Of a stretch of 64,000 bases of DNA, positions 33,855 to 42,243 are shown one piece after another. The translations under genes were made by a program, and so were the position numbers. Position 1 is the first letter of the stretch. Each line of letters begins with the position of its first letter. Under the pieces are notes generated by a model, which saw only the letters and a program-made list of their open reading frames with translations, was not told the origin of the DNA and searched no databases. Source of the stretch: Streptomyces sp. CGMCC 4.7035 (GTDB lineage: Bacteria; Actinomycetota; Actinomycetes; Streptomycetales; Streptomycetaceae). The stretch spans positions 5,056,001-5,120,000 of the forward strand of contig NZ_CP134053.1 in assembly GCF_031583065.1 (NCBI RefSeq). The letters run 5' to 3'.

Positions 33855-34763
33855 TCAGTCGGCCGAGACGGCCTGCCCCGCCGTCCTCAGCGCCTCCACC
33901 GCCGTCCGGATCGACGGGCGGCGGTCGGCGTCGGCCCGCCACACCACGTAGACGTGCCGCCGTACCCGCTGGCGCACCGGCACGGTCACGACCCCGGCCG
34001 GCATCGGATCGCGCCCGAGCAGCGGTGCGATGCACACGCCGAGCCCGGCGGCGACGAGCGCCAGCTGCGTATGCGTCTCGGCGGCTCGGTGGCCGATGCG
34101 GGGCTCGATGCCCTTGGAGCGCAGGGTGAACATCAGCCACTCGTGACAGAAGTCGCTCTCGCGCCAGGTGATCCACTCGTCGTCGGCGAACTCCCCGAGG
34201 TCCACCTCCGCCCGGTCGGCGAGCCGGTGCCCGGCCGGCATCGCCACGTCCGCCGGGTCGTCGAGGATCGCCGCCTTCACCAGGCCCTCGGGCAGCGGCA
34301 TCGGCTTGTTGTACCAGTCGAGGACCACCGCGAGATCGAGGTCGCCGCGCACCACTCCGGCGATTCCGGCCTCGGGCTCCAGCTCGCAGGAGCGCAGCCG
34401 CAGCGCGGGGTGCTCGGCGCGCAGCGCGGCCAGCGCGGTCGGGAACAGTCCGCGCGCGGCCGTCGGAAAGGCCGACAGACGCAGCTCGCCGGCCACCTGC
34501 CCACGCTGGGCCTCCAGGTCGGCCTGGGCGAGTTCGACCTGCGAGAGGATGCGCGCCGCGTGATCGGCGAGCAGCCGGCCGGCGTCGGTGAGCCGCACGC
34601 CCCGCCCGTTCTTGGCCAGGAGCCGCTGCCCCACCTCCCGCTCCAGCTTCGCCATCTGCTGGGAGACGGCCGACGTCGTGACGTGCAGCCCCTCGGCCGC
34701 GCCGCTGACGGAACCGTGCCGGGCCAGGGCGTCGAGGGTGCGCAGGCGCTCCAGGTTCAACAC
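33855..34763 (-). CDS. LysR-family transcriptional regulator
   Basis: 302 residues. The winged HTH is at residues 3-60: NLERLRTLDALARHGSVSGA, AEGLHVTTSAVSQQMAKLER and LLAKNGRGVRLTDAGRLLAD. The effector domain (90-295) shows the two-lobed pattern including LGVCIAPLLGRDPMP near 245. It is transcribed divergently from an EamA exporter with 74 bp between the starts, the usual arrangement for a LysR regulator and an exporter it controls (compare ArgP/LysG and LysE in other actinobacteria). The ligand is unknown. Confidence 0.92.
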   Translation of the reverse strand: MLNLERLRTLDALARHGSVSGAAEGLHVTTSAVSQQMAKLEREVGQRLLAKNGRGVRLTDAGRLLADHAARILSQVELAQADLEAQRGQVAGELRLSAFPTAARGLFPTALAALRAEHPALRLRSCELEPEAGIAGVVRGDLDLAVVLDWYNKPMPLPEGLVKAAILDDPADVAMPAGHRLADRAEVDLGEFADDEWITWRESDFCHEWLMFTLRSKGIEPRIGHRAAETHTQLALVAAGLGVCIAPLLGRDPMPAGVVTVPVRQRVRRHVYVVWRADADRRPSIRTAVEALRTAGQAVSAD

Positions 34764-34837
34764 GTAAGCAATACTACGAGGTACCCGGCGCGAAATCTCG
34801 ATTGTGCTACGACATCGGCTGCGCCATCGTTACGCCC

Positions 34838-35851
34838 ATGAGCCCCGTCGCCAGCCGGCCACCCACCACCTCCGCCCCCTCCCCCTCCTCCGCCACCACC
34901 TCTCCGCCCCGTCGCCGGCCCGCCCTCGACTGGCGGATCCGCTTCGGCGTCCTCTCGCTGATCTGGGGCTTCAGCTTTCTGCTGATCAAGGTCGGGACCG
35001 AGGCGTACGCCCCGTTCCAGGTCACGCTCGGCCGCCTGGTGTTCGGCACGGCGGTGCTCGCGGCCACGCTGGCCGTCCGGCGCGAGCGCCTGCCGCGCGG
35101 CGCCCGCGTCTGGGGACATCTCACGGTCGCGGCGTTCCTGCTCAACGCGCTGCCGTTCTCGCTCTTCGCCTACGCGGAGCTGACGATCCCGTCGACGCTC
35201 GCCGGAATCTGCAACGCGACCTCGCCGCTGTGGGGCATGGTCCTGTCCCTGGTCGCGTTGTCCGAGGACCGGCCGACGCGGCGCCGGGTCGCGGGGCTGG
35301 GCATCGGCTTCCTCGGCGTGCTGACGGTGCTCGGCGCCTGGCAGGGCTTCGGCGGCCTGGACCTGACAGGCACCACGATGGCTCTGCTCGCCTCGCTCAG
35401 CTACCCGGTCGGCTGGATCTACGTCCGCCGCACCCTGGCCGGGACGGGCCACTCCCATCTGTCGCTGACCGGCGCGCAGCTACTGCTGGCCACCGTCCAA
35501 CTCGCCCTGGTCACCCCGCTGTTCACCGCCCTGCCGAGCCGCTTCCCGGTCGTCCCGCTGCTCGCGATCGCCGCCCTGGGCGCCCTGGGCACCGGGCTGG
35601 CCATGCTGATCCAGTACGGCTTGGTCGCCGAGGTCGGCCCGACGACGGCGGCGATGGTCACGTACTTCATCCCGGTCATCGCCACCGCGGCGGGCGTCGC
35701 GGTCCTGGACGAGTCGCTGACCTGGTCGACCCCGGTCGGCGCGGTGATCGTACTGGCGGGCGCGGCGCTGACCCAGACCGGCCCGACAAGGCATCCGATG
35801 AGACGCCACCAGTCCGCCCGGTCCGGATCCGAGGCCGAACCCCAGCCCTAG
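34838..35851 (+). CDS. EamA-family (DMT) exporter
   Basis: 337 residues. After a Ser/Pro-rich cytoplasmic start, ten membrane helices are seen, arranged as two EamA repeats: the first begins at FGVLSLIWGFSFLLIKVGTE (about residue 36), the second at ALLASLSYPVGWIYVRRTLA. Such carriers export amino acids or metabolites. ATG 34838 is chosen; 34802 would run into the divergent regulator's promoter. It is probably controlled by the adjacent LysR. Its stop overlaps that of the convergent MocR gene (TAG/CTA at 35848-35851). Confidence 0.88.
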   Translation: MSPVASRPPTTSAPSPSSATTSPPRRRPALDWRIRFGVLSLIWGFSFLLIKVGTEAYAPFQVTLGRLVFGTAVLAATLAVRRERLPRGARVWGHLTVAAFLLNALPFSLFAYAELTIPSTLAGICNATSPLWGMVLSLVALSEDRPTRRRVAGLGIGFLGVLTVLGAWQGFGGLDLTGTTMALLASLSYPVGWIYVRRTLAGTGHSHLSLTGAQLLLATVQLALVTPLFTALPSRFPVVPLLAIAALGALGTGLAMLIQYGLVAEVGPTTAAMVTYFIPVIATAAGVAVLDESLTWSTPVGAVIVLAGAALTQTGPTRHPMRRHQSARSGSEAEPQP

Positions 35852-37179
35852 ACGTAACTCCGGGCAGGGGCCGGGCCGACGGCGGAGGCGATCGCGTCCG
35901 CCAGCGGCCCGGTCTCCTCCGCGGTCAGCGCCGAGACCGTGATCCGGATGCCGGGCGGCGCGCTCATCCTGAAGCGGCCGCCCGGCGCGACCGCCCAGCC
36001 CGCGTGCAGCAGCCGCGCGACCGCGCCGGTCTCGTCCGGCACGGGAACCCACACGTTCATCCCGCTGCGTCCGTGGGCCGTGACACCGCGCTGGGCGAGC
36101 GCACGGATCAGCGAGTCCCGGCGCGCGCCGTACGCCGCCGCCACCGCGCGCGCGTCCACCGCCCCGTCGACCCACAGCCGCACCACGGCCCGCTGCACGA
36201 TCCGGCTCACCCACCCGGGCCCCAGCCGCTGCCGCCCCCGGACCCGGTCGACGGTGACGGTGTCCCCGGTGAGTACGGCGAGCCGCAGGTCGGGGCCGTA
36301 CGCCTTGGCGACCGAGCGCACGAAGGCCCAGTGCTGGGTGACCCCGGCGAGGGGGTGGAGGGGGACGTCGACGATCCCGTGGCCGTGGTCGTCCTCGATC
36401 AGCACGGTCCCCGGATGCTCCCGGAGCACCGAACGCAGGGCACGCGCGCGCGTGGCGCTCACCGCCGCACCGGTCGGGTTCTGCGCCCGGTCCGTGACGA
36501 TCAGGGCGCGGGCCCCGGCCTCCAGGGCACCACGTACGTCGTCGGGGCGCGGTCCCTCGTCGTCGACGCCGACGGGAACGGTGCGCAGCCCGAGTGCCGG
36601 GACGAGGTCGAGGGTCCTGCCCCATCCGGGGTCCTCCACGGCGACCGTGTCCCCGGGCTTGAGGTGGGCCGCGAGGACACGCTCGACGGCGTCGAGCGAT
36701 CCGGAGACCACGGCGAGCGGCCCCTCCGGCACCCCGTCGGCGTTCAGGCCGGCCCGGGCGATGCGCGCCAGCTCCGGTTCCACGGCGACGTCCCCGTACA
36801 GGACCGGCGCCCGGTCGCCCTGTGCCGCCGCCACCGCGAACGCCTGCCCCAGCGGCGGCAGCAGTGCCGGGTCCGGATTGCCGCTCGACACGTCGCGCAC
36901 ACCCTCGGGCACGTCCACGCGAATGTGGTCACGCCCCGTCGTGGCCGGCGCGGGCCGCACCCGACTGCCGCGGCGCCCGGCGGTCTCGATGACTCCGCGC
37001 TCGCGCAGGACGCGGTACGCGGCCGCGACGGTGTTGGGATTCACACCCAGCTGTACCGCCAACTCCCGCATGGGCGGAAGTAGTTGTCCCGGTTCCAGCT
37101 CCCCGGCCCCCACCGCACGCTCGACGCTGGCCGCAATCTCTGCTGCGCCACGCCCCTCGATCCGATATCCTCCTAGCAC
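35848..37179 (-). CDS. MocR/PdxR-type regulator (GntR HTH plus aminotransferase domain)
   Basis: 443 residues. A GntR winged HTH (residues 10-75: ELEPGQLLPPMRELAVQLGV, NPNTVAAAYRVLRERGVIET) is fused to a fold-type-I aminotransferase domain (95-435). VSSGNPDPALLPPL, ALIVTDRAQNPTGAAVS and the probable PLP lysine in FVRSVAKAYGPDLRLAV are visible. MocR proteins are regulators of PLP, GABA or amino-acid metabolism rather than aminotransferases. It is divergent from two PPOX-fold genes, one possibly a pyridoxamine-phosphate oxidase-like protein, which fits a PdxR-like role. Start is GTG 37179; the RBS-like AGGAGG lies inside the first codons, so the true start or a leaderless mRNA is unclear. Confidence 0.87.
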   Translation of the reverse strand: MLGGYRIEGRGAAEIAASVERAVGAGELEPGQLLPPMRELAVQLGVNPNTVAAAYRVLRERGVIETAGRRGSRVRPAPATTGRDHIRVDVPEGVRDVSSGNPDPALLPPLGQAFAVAAAQGDRAPVLYGDVAVEPELARIARAGLNADGVPEGPLAVVSGSLDAVERVLAAHLKPGDTVAVEDPGWGRTLDLVPALGLRTVPVGVDDEGPRPDDVRGALEAGARALIVTDRAQNPTGAAVSATRARALRSVLREHPGTVLIEDDHGHGIVDVPLHPLAGVTQHWAFVRSVAKAYGPDLRLAVLTGDTVTVDRVRGRQRLGPGWVSRIVQRAVVRLWVDGAVDARAVAAAYGARRDSLIRALAQRGVTAHGRSGMNVWVPVPDETGAVARLLHAGWAVAPGGRFRMSAPPGIRITVSALTAEETGPLADAIASAVGPAPARSYV

Positions 37180-37190
37180 AAAGCAAATTA

Positions 37191-37202
37191 TGCACTAGTG
37201 CA
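37191..37202. promoter_or_regulatory. palindrome between the MocR regulator and PPOX genes
   Basis: TGCACTAGTGCA is a perfect 12-bp palindrome 11 bp upstream of the MocR start and just before the PPOX gene. A CATAAT -10-like element for the MocR gene overlaps its edge (37187-37192, minus strand), so a protein bound here would block that promoter. Likely operator of the MocR protein. Confidence 0.55.
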
Positions 37203-37214
37203 ATGGAGACCGCA

Positions 37215-37901
37215 ATGCAGGGGACCCAGCAGCCGACGTCGCCGCCCACCACCGCCTACACGCCGACCGACCGCACCGTCCCCACGCGCTCCCCGGACCG
37301 GGCGTCGTACGACAAGGAACTGGTGCACGCGATACTCGACGAGGGCTATGTCTGCCACCTCGGCTTCGTCCGCGACGGCGCGCCGGTCGTCCTGCCCACG
37401 CTCTACGGCCGGGTCGGCGAGCGGCTCTACGTCCACGGCTCGACCGGCTCGCGCCCGCTGCGGATGACGGGCGAGGCCGACCCCGGGCTCGCGGTCTGCC
37501 TGACGGTGACGCACGTCGACGGCCTGGTCCTGGCCCGCTCGGCCTTCCACCACTCGATCAACTACCGTTCCGTGGTGGTGCACGGCATCGCTCACCAGGT
37601 CACCGATCCCGAGGAGCAGCGCACGGCCCTGGACACGCTGGTCGACCACGTCGTGGCGGGCCGCGCCGCCGACTCGCGGCCCGCCAACAAGAAGGAACTG
37701 GCCGCCACCGCCGTGATCCGCCTCGACCTGGACGAGGTCTCCGCCAAGGTGCGCACGGGTGGTGTGAACGACGAGCCCGAGGACCTCTCCCTGCCCCACT
37801 GGGCCGGCGTGATCCCGGTCCGCAGGGCATACGGCTCCCCGCTCGCCGACGCCGATCTGGCCCCCGGCACCGAACTCCCTGACTATCTGACGGCCCTGTG
37901 A
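37215..37901 (+). CDS. PPOX-fold (pyridoxamine 5'-phosphate oxidase-like) protein
   Basis: 228 residues. The N-terminal 30 residues are disordered; then DKELVHAILDEGYVCHLGFV and VVLPTLYGRVGERLYVHGST form the first split-barrel strands, and SINYRSVVVHGIAHQVTDPE the central part. Proteins of this subgroup are annotated as pyridoxamine 5'-phosphate oxidase family and bind FMN; true PNP oxidase activity is not shown. ATG 37215 is 6 nt after GGAG (37205-37208) and is preferred over ATG 37203. Divergent from the MocR regulator and overlapping the next gene by 1 base (TGATG), so the two are coupled. Confidence 0.85.
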   Translation: MQGTQQPTSPPTTAYTPTDRTVPTRSPDRASYDKELVHAILDEGYVCHLGFVRDGAPVVLPTLYGRVGERLYVHGSTGSRPLRMTGEADPGLAVCLTVTHVDGLVLARSAFHHSINYRSVVVHGIAHQVTDPEEQRTALDTLVDHVVAGRAADSRPANKKELAATAVIRLDLDEVSAKVRTGGVNDEPEDLSLPHWAGVIPVRRAYGSPLADADLAPGTELPDYLTAL

Positions 37902-38533
37902 TGCTGATCCATCCCTGGGACGCACCCCGCGACGACGCCGAGTGGCAACGCTGGCTCGGCGCCCACGACTTCGGGCAACTCGCCGTCAACGGCCTGCCTG
38001 GCGAGCCGCCGTACGTCCAGCCGCTCCACTTCGCCTATGACGCCGAGCGCGGCGAGGCGGTGGGCCACCTGGCGCGACCGAACCCGCTGTGGCCCGCCCT
38101 GGAGGCGAACCCGGATGTAGTGCTGAGCGTGGTCGACGACTACGTGTATGTGCCCGGCCCCTGGCAGGCTCCGCCGGAGGGCCCGTCCGAGCACGGCGTA
38201 CCCACCAGCTTCTACGCGGCCGTCCAGCTCCGGTGCACGGCTCATGCCGTCGACGATCCGGCGGAGAAGGCGAACCTGCTGAACCGCCAGCTCGGCCACT
38301 TCCAGCCGGAGGGAGGCTCCGCCCGGGCGGCGGCGGGCGAGGCACCGTACGGCCGCATGATGTCCGGCATCCGCGGCCTGCGGCTCGAAGTGACGGGGGT
38401 ACGGGCGAAGTTCAAGTACGCCGGTAAACGGTCGGAGGAGGTCCAGGACCGCATCGCGGCCGCACTGGCGGAGCGGAGCGGTCCGCATGACGCGGCCGCG
38501 CGGGAGCACCTGCTGCGCAGGCGCGGGGCGTGA
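37901..38533 (+). CDS. PaiB-like FMN-binding protein
   Basis: 210 residues matching the FMN-binding negative regulator (PaiB) family: HPWDAPRDDAEWQRWLGAHD, FGQLAVNGLPGEPPYVQPLH then VGHLARPNPLWPALEANPDV with the HLARxNP segment that is diagnostic, YVPTSFY-like VPTSFYAAVQLRCTAHAVDD and the terminal AKFKYAGKRSEEV, close to the KLSQNR region of PaiB. PaiB in Bacillus affects sporulation and protease genes; a flavin-binding enzymatic role is also possible. ATG at 37901 shares its A with the TGA of the PPOX gene, so it is translated by re-initiation. Together with that gene it is probably controlled by the MocR regulator. Confidence 0.85.
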   Translation: MLIHPWDAPRDDAEWQRWLGAHDFGQLAVNGLPGEPPYVQPLHFAYDAERGEAVGHLARPNPLWPALEANPDVVLSVVDDYVYVPGPWQAPPEGPSEHGVPTSFYAAVQLRCTAHAVDDPAEKANLLNRQLGHFQPEGGSARAAAGEAPYGRMMSGIRGLRLEVTGVRAKFKYAGKRSEEVQDRIAAALAERSGPHDAAAREHLLRRRGA

Positions 38534-38665
38534 GCCCGGGAGGGTGTGGGGCATGCAACAGGCAGTGACGCAAGGCCCGATGCCCGGCCTCGCACCCTCC
38601 CTGTCAACCGGGACCCGAACGGGCCTCATGGGTGCTGCCCCTTGGGCGGGCGGCGGCTCAGCGCC

Positions 38666-39670
38666 CTACGCGGCCGCTTCGCGAGCCGACAACTCCCTTT
38701 CCCCGCCGCCGCTCGCCACCGGCTCCGCTGATCCCTTCGCGGGCGCCGACGACTGCGCGATGAACGCGCCCACCAGGACGACCGCCCCGCCGATGATCTG
38801 CGGCGCGGAGAGGTGCTCGCCGAGCAGCACCCAGGCCAGGACAGTCGCGATGACCGCTTCGAGACAGGCCACGACGCCCGCGACCTGGGGCGAGAGCCTG
38901 CGCACGGAGACCACTCCGGTGATGTACGAGAGGACCGTGGCGATCAGGACGATCCAGGCCAGCAGCGCGACGGCCGGAACCTGTGTGCCGTTCATGTCCG
39001 CGGTGCCCTTGAGCACACCCCAGTCCATGTTCCAGGGACGGGCGACGACGGTCAGCAGTGCGGCCCCGACGAGCAGGCCGTACGCGATGACGCCGAGCGG
39101 GTCCGGGGTCTCGCCGCCCGCGTCGCTGCCCTGGTCGGACAGGACGAAGTAGCCGACCTGGCAGCAGGCGGCGCCGAGCGCGAGCAGCAGCCCGAGGGCA
39201 TCGAAGCTCAGGCCCGACCAGACCTCGACGACACAGGCGAGTCCACCGACCGCGAGAACCACGCCGACCGCAGCGGCACGCGTCACGGGCCTCCGCTGGA
39301 CGAACCGCACCCAGCCGAGCACGAGCGCGGGCGCGAGGTATTCGATGAGCAGGGCGACGCCGACCGGAATACGGGAGAGCGCGGCGAAGTAGCAGGCCTG
39401 GACACCGGCCACGGCGAGCAGGCCGAACCCCGCGAGCAGCGCGGGACGGCGGCGCAGCAGCGCACGGTGGCGTACCGCGAGCGGCAGCATCACGAGCGCG
39501 GCGCCCGCGACCCGCAGCCACACCACGTGGAGCGGGTCGAGCCCCGCCTGGATCAGCGGCTTGGCCGCGACACCCGATCCGCCGAAGGCGACCGCCGACC
39601 CGAGGGCGAGCCCCAGGCCGACGCCTCTGCCACCGCTGCCCTGACTGCCCTGAGACGTATGCACCGGCAC
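38666..39670 (-). CDS. EamA-family (DMT) transporter
   Basis: 334 residues with ten membrane helices in two repeats: LGLALGSAVAFGGSGVAAKP at the start, VGVALLIEYLAPALVLGWVR in the first half and VVSVRRLSPQVAGVVACLEA then VIATVLAWVLLGEHLSAPQI in the second. The last is the familiar carboxy-terminal EamA signature. The cytoplasmic tail is short and polar. GTG at 39670 (or 39664) is the likely start; no strong ribosome binding site is present. It resembles exporters of amino acids such as RhtA. No regulator is adjacent. Confidence 0.85.
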   Translation of the reverse strand: MPVHTSQGSQGSGGRGVGLGLALGSAVAFGGSGVAAKPLIQAGLDPLHVVWLRVAGAALVMLPLAVRHRALLRRRPALLAGFGLLAVAGVQACYFAALSRIPVGVALLIEYLAPALVLGWVRFVQRRPVTRAAAVGVVLAVGGLACVVEVWSGLSFDALGLLLALGAACCQVGYFVLSDQGSDAGGETPDPLGVIAYGLLVGAALLTVVARPWNMDWGVLKGTADMNGTQVPAVALLAWIVLIATVLSYITGVVSVRRLSPQVAGVVACLEAVIATVLAWVLLGEHLSAPQIIGGAVVLVGAFIAQSSAPAKGSAEPVASGGGERELSAREAAA

Positions 39671-39783
39671 ATGATGACAGGCGACGACATGAGCGTCACC
39701 CCCTAAAGCACCTGTCTCAGAGGCTGGACCGCTCGGAGACCGGACCCCGACACCCGACGAACCGACTCGCAGCCCAGCGGGGT

Positions 39784-40350
39784 TCAACGGGCGGCGTCCC
39801 CCGTCCCCGCGCACCTCCCGGCGTACTCCTCCACCGCGGCCGCCGTCTCGATCCGTACCGGCAACGCCCGTACGTCGACACCCGCGTGCTCCAGGACCTC
39901 GACGGCCCGTGACTCGGGGTCCGCGACGATCGCCGCGAGCAGATCGAGCCCGCGCGCGAGTGCGTCGCCGCGCCGCCGAGCGCGCCCGTGCGCCGCGTCC
40001 ATGGCGCTCGCCGCCGTCGGCGACCAGCCCTCCGGCTCGCTCAGCACCGGCAGGGCGCCGGAGTCCTCGACGGAGCTCTGCCAGCGCAGTCCGTAGCCGA
40101 TGGAGCGCTGGACGAGGTAGCCGAGCAGCCGCGCGACCTGCGGGCCGTCGAAGACGGCGCGCACCTCGGCGTCCGACTCCAGCAGGGTGTGCAGCAGATG
40201 CGCCGTGTCGATCTGCCGGTCCCCGTCCCGCAGCGACCTTCTTCGGGCGCCCGCGACTACCGCTGCCAGCTCTGCGGTGAGCCTGGCATCGAGGTCCGTG
40301 TGGTGCGTGCCGCGCTCGGCGGCCGGCCGCTGGGAATGACGGGGTGGCAC
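39784..40350 (-). CDS. Clp N-terminal domain protein
   Basis: 188 residues made of two Clp_N-type repeats without an AAA+ domain. The marks are LTAELAAVVAGARRRSLRDG, QIDTAHLLHTLLESDAEVRA and, in the second repeat, MDAAHGRARRRGDALARGLD then LLAAIVADPESRAVEVLEHA. In ClpA/ClpC this domain binds adaptors and substrates; stand-alone copies (like ClpS partners or ClpC1 decoys) may modulate proteolysis or be regulators. Start GTG 40350 follows GGGTGGGGGT. Confidence 0.8.
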   Translation of the reverse strand: MPPRHSQRPAAERGTHHTDLDARLTAELAAVVAGARRRSLRDGDRQIDTAHLLHTLLESDAEVRAVFDGPQVARLLGYLVQRSIGYGLRWQSSVEDSGALPVLSEPEGWSPTAASAMDAAHGRARRRGDALARGLDLLAAIVADPESRAVEVLEHAGVDVRALPVRIETAAAVEEYAGRCAGTGDAAR

Positions 40351-40531
40351 ACCCCCACCCCATCAGCCCCAGCGGCTCGGGGCATCCTCGGCGGGCAGCA
40401 TTTTCGCGTCCGACACAGGGTGGGCATCGGCGACCCGCCTCTCCTCCTTACGGATGACAGGGCGTCGTTTCCCTGCCGGACCGCGCGCCGCTGTGCCCGG
40501 CACCCGGTGTGTGAACCGGCCTGCACAATTT

Positions 40532-40577
40532 CTGACGGTTCATCAGTATTGAATGTTCCAGGCCCTGCCGCTACGTT
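40532..40577 (+). promoter_or_regulatory. promoter and operator-like palindrome of the SRPBCC gene
   Basis: TTGAAT (40549-40554) and TACGTT (40572-40577) stand 17 bp apart, a plausible vegetative promoter 54 bp before the ATG. Directly upstream is CTGACGGTTCATCAG (40532-40546), an inverted repeat with one mismatch, a form I have seen upstream of acyl-CoA and SRPBCC genes in Streptomyces. Function inferred. Confidence 0.5.
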
Positions 40578-40630
40578 CCGCGACACCGTAGCTGCGCCCT
40601 GCGCAGCACCCGACGCGAAGGGGTGGTCGC

Positions 40631-41059
40631 ATGGCCGAAGTCAGCGCGGAAGCACGCATCGAGGCACCCGCCGAGAAGGTGTGGGCCCGGCTCACGGACT
40701 GGTCGGCGTACGGCGAGTGGAACGCGACCCACACCAGCTTTCCGAAGGGCGGCCCCGAAACCCTGGAGGTGGGCGGGACCTTCGAGGAGAACATGAAGCT
40801 CATGGGCTTCCCGGCCGAGGTCACCTGGACCATCGACGAGCTGCGGCCCGGGCGCGTTCTCGCCATTCGCGGCAAGGGCCCGATGGCGGTGAACGTCGCC
40901 ACGCGGTACACACTCACCCCGGACGGCGAGGCGACATCGGTCCGCATCGACGGCGAGTTCACCGGCGCGGCCGTCTCCCTCATGGCCGGCAAGCTCAAGG
41001 ACTCGGCGACGGCGGCCCTCAAGGAGTCACTGCGCAAGCTGGGGGCGCTGGTGTCCTGA
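40631..41059 (+). CDS. SRPBCC-family (START-like) protein
   Basis: 142 residues with the helix-grip fold: MAEVSAEARIEAPAEKVWAR, LTDWSAYGEWNATHTSFPKG, WTIDELRPGRVLAIRGKGPM and the long C-terminal helix MAGKLKDSATAALKESLRKL. These bind hydrophobic ligands. The closest annotation I recall is the Rv0910-like group, sometimes called a type II toxin component, but no antitoxin is present, so lipid or polyketide binding is the safer reading. ATG 40631 is 5-8 nt after GGGGTGG. A four-copy tandem array starts one base after its stop. Confidence 0.85.
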   Translation: MAEVSAEARIEAPAEKVWARLTDWSAYGEWNATHTSFPKGGPETLEVGGTFEENMKLMGFPAEVTWTIDELRPGRVLAIRGKGPMAVNVATRYTLTPDGEATSVRIDGEFTGAAVSLMAGKLKDSATAALKESLRKLGALVS

Positions 41060-41060
41060 G

Positions 41061-41180
41061 GGAACGGGCACGGACGAAGCGGCGCCCCACGGAACGGGCA
41101 CAGACGAAGCGGCGCCCCGCGGAACGGGCACAGACGAAGCGGCGCCCCGCGGAACGGGCACAGACGAAGCGGCGCCCCGC
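41061..41180. repeat. four-copy 30-bp tandem array carrying terminator arms
   Basis: Exactly four 30-bp units start at 41061, 41091, 41121 and 41151. Each begins GGAACGGGCACAGACGAAGC and continues GGCGCCCCGC; unit 1 has two changes, units 2-4 are identical. The junctions create the 14-mer CGGCGCCCCGCGGA at 41110, 41140 and 41170, the left arm of the adjoining terminator. Confidence 0.95.
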
Positions 41181-41203
41181 GGAAGTGGATCCGCGGGGCG
41201 CCG
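41170..41203. terminator. bidirectional terminator with several alternative left arms
   Basis: CGGCGCCCCGCGGA (41170-41183) pairs perfectly with TCCGCGGGGCGCCG (41190-41203) around a 6-nt loop. It lies between the convergent SRPBCC and PadR genes, 21 bp beyond the PadR stop. The same left arm occurs twice more in the array upstream. Confidence 0.85.
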
Positions 41204-41223
41204 TCACACGTCTCGAACCGCCG

Positions 41224-41880
41224 TCAGCCCTCGTCGGCGAGGATCAGGTACAGCTTCTTGCGGGCTTCGTTGACGACCGCCAGGGCCTTGTCGCGCTGTT
41301 CCTTGCTGCCGGTCTTCCAGACCTGGCCGAACGCCTCCATCAGACCGAAGCCGGCCTGCCGGATCTCGTGCAGCGACTCCCAGTCGACGCCGCGCGAGGC
41401 CTCTTCCCACGGGGCGTCGGGGCCCTCGTCGGCCGCGGCGCGGCCCGACTCGGTGAGCGAGAAGAGCTTCTTGCCGCCCTCGCTCTCGCTGGCGATCAGA
41501 CCCTCGTCCTCCAGCAACTGGAGGGTGGGGTAGACCGAGCCCGGGCTGGGCTTCCACGCCCCGCCGCTGCGCTCGGCGATCTCTTGGATCATCTCGTAGC
41601 CGTGCATGGGCCGGTCCTTGAGCAGGGCCAGGATCGACGCGCGTACGTCGCCGCGCCGCGCCCTTCCTCGGGGCCCACCCCTACCGCGCCCGGCCCACGG
41701 GCCGCCCGGGCCGAAAAAGCCCGGTCCGCCGAAGCCGGGACCACCCGGACCACCGGGGCCGCCCGGCCCGAAGGGCCCGAAGGCTCCACGCCGTCCGTCG
41801 AAGCCGCCCCGAAGGTGAGGGCCGGGGCCGCCGTGGTGTCCGTGTCGTTCGAATCCGAAGTCGTGTCCACGGGAACGCAT
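41224..41880 (-). CDS. PadR-family regulator with a Gly/Pro/Phe-rich N-terminus
   Basis: 218 residues. Residues 1-75 are low-complexity, built on GGPGGPGGPGFGGPGFF-like runs, and are probably disordered. The PadR winged HTH follows: GDVRASILALLKDRPMHGYE, MIQEIAERSGGAWKPSPGSV, YPTLQLLEDEGLIASESEGG, then a C-terminal dimerisation helix VNEARKKLYLILADEG. Streptomyces PadR proteins with such Gly-rich leaders are known. ATG 41880 is preferred over GTG 41889. A CGATATATCG palindrome upstream is a likely autoregulatory site. No target gene is adjacent on the other side except PhzF, 360 bp away. Confidence 0.88.
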   Translation of the reverse strand: MRSRGHDFGFERHGHHGGPGPHLRGGFDGRRGAFGPFGPGGPGGPGGPGFGGPGFFGPGGPWAGRGRGGPRGRARRGDVRASILALLKDRPMHGYEMIQEIAERSGGAWKPSPGSVYPTLQLLEDEGLIASESEGGKKLFSLTESGRAAADEGPDAPWEEASRGVDWESLHEIRQAGFGLMEAFGQVWKTGSKEQRDKALAVVNEARKKLYLILADEG

Positions 41881-41923
41881 CGCAATCACTTCATTCCATC
41901 GTTGATCTGTCGCGATGCGTCAA

Positions 41924-41933
41924 CGATATATCG
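41924..41933. promoter_or_regulatory. PadR-type operator candidate
   Basis: CGATATATCG, a perfect 10-bp palindrome in an AT-rich patch 44 bp upstream of the PadR start. PadR proteins often bind ATAT-centred palindromes and regulate themselves, which fits. Confidence 0.5.
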
Positions 41934-42243
41934 GAACTGTTCGTATGACAAGAACCTCAGGACTGTCGGCGACGGACCTGCACGTCCTCGCAGGTGGTCC
42001 CCGGGCGCCCCTCGCCCGGCCCGAAGCGTGGCTCCGGCCCGCCCGGCGGTCCGACCACACCGCCGAGCCGCTGGCCCCAGCAGAAGAGCCGAGCCGTCTG
42101 GAGGCCACCGGAAGAACGGAGGCGGAGCCCGGCACCAGCCACCGCCCACGCCCCGCCGCACCCCGCGCCCGGGCCCCGGCACAAGGCCAGCCACCCCGAA
42201 TTGGCCTTGGCCCGGCCGGGCCGCCGGCCTCTAGCGTCGGCTC
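41934..42243. other. divergent region between padR and the PhzF gene
   Basis: The first 40 bp include the AT-rich padR promoter. The rest is very GC-rich with no ribosome binding site except near 42240, and no small gene was recognised. Confidence 0.5.

Noticed and set aside
40631-41059. Toxin of a type II toxin-antitoxin pair
   Set aside because: Rv0910-like annotation exists for relatives, but no small antitoxin gene is adjacent.
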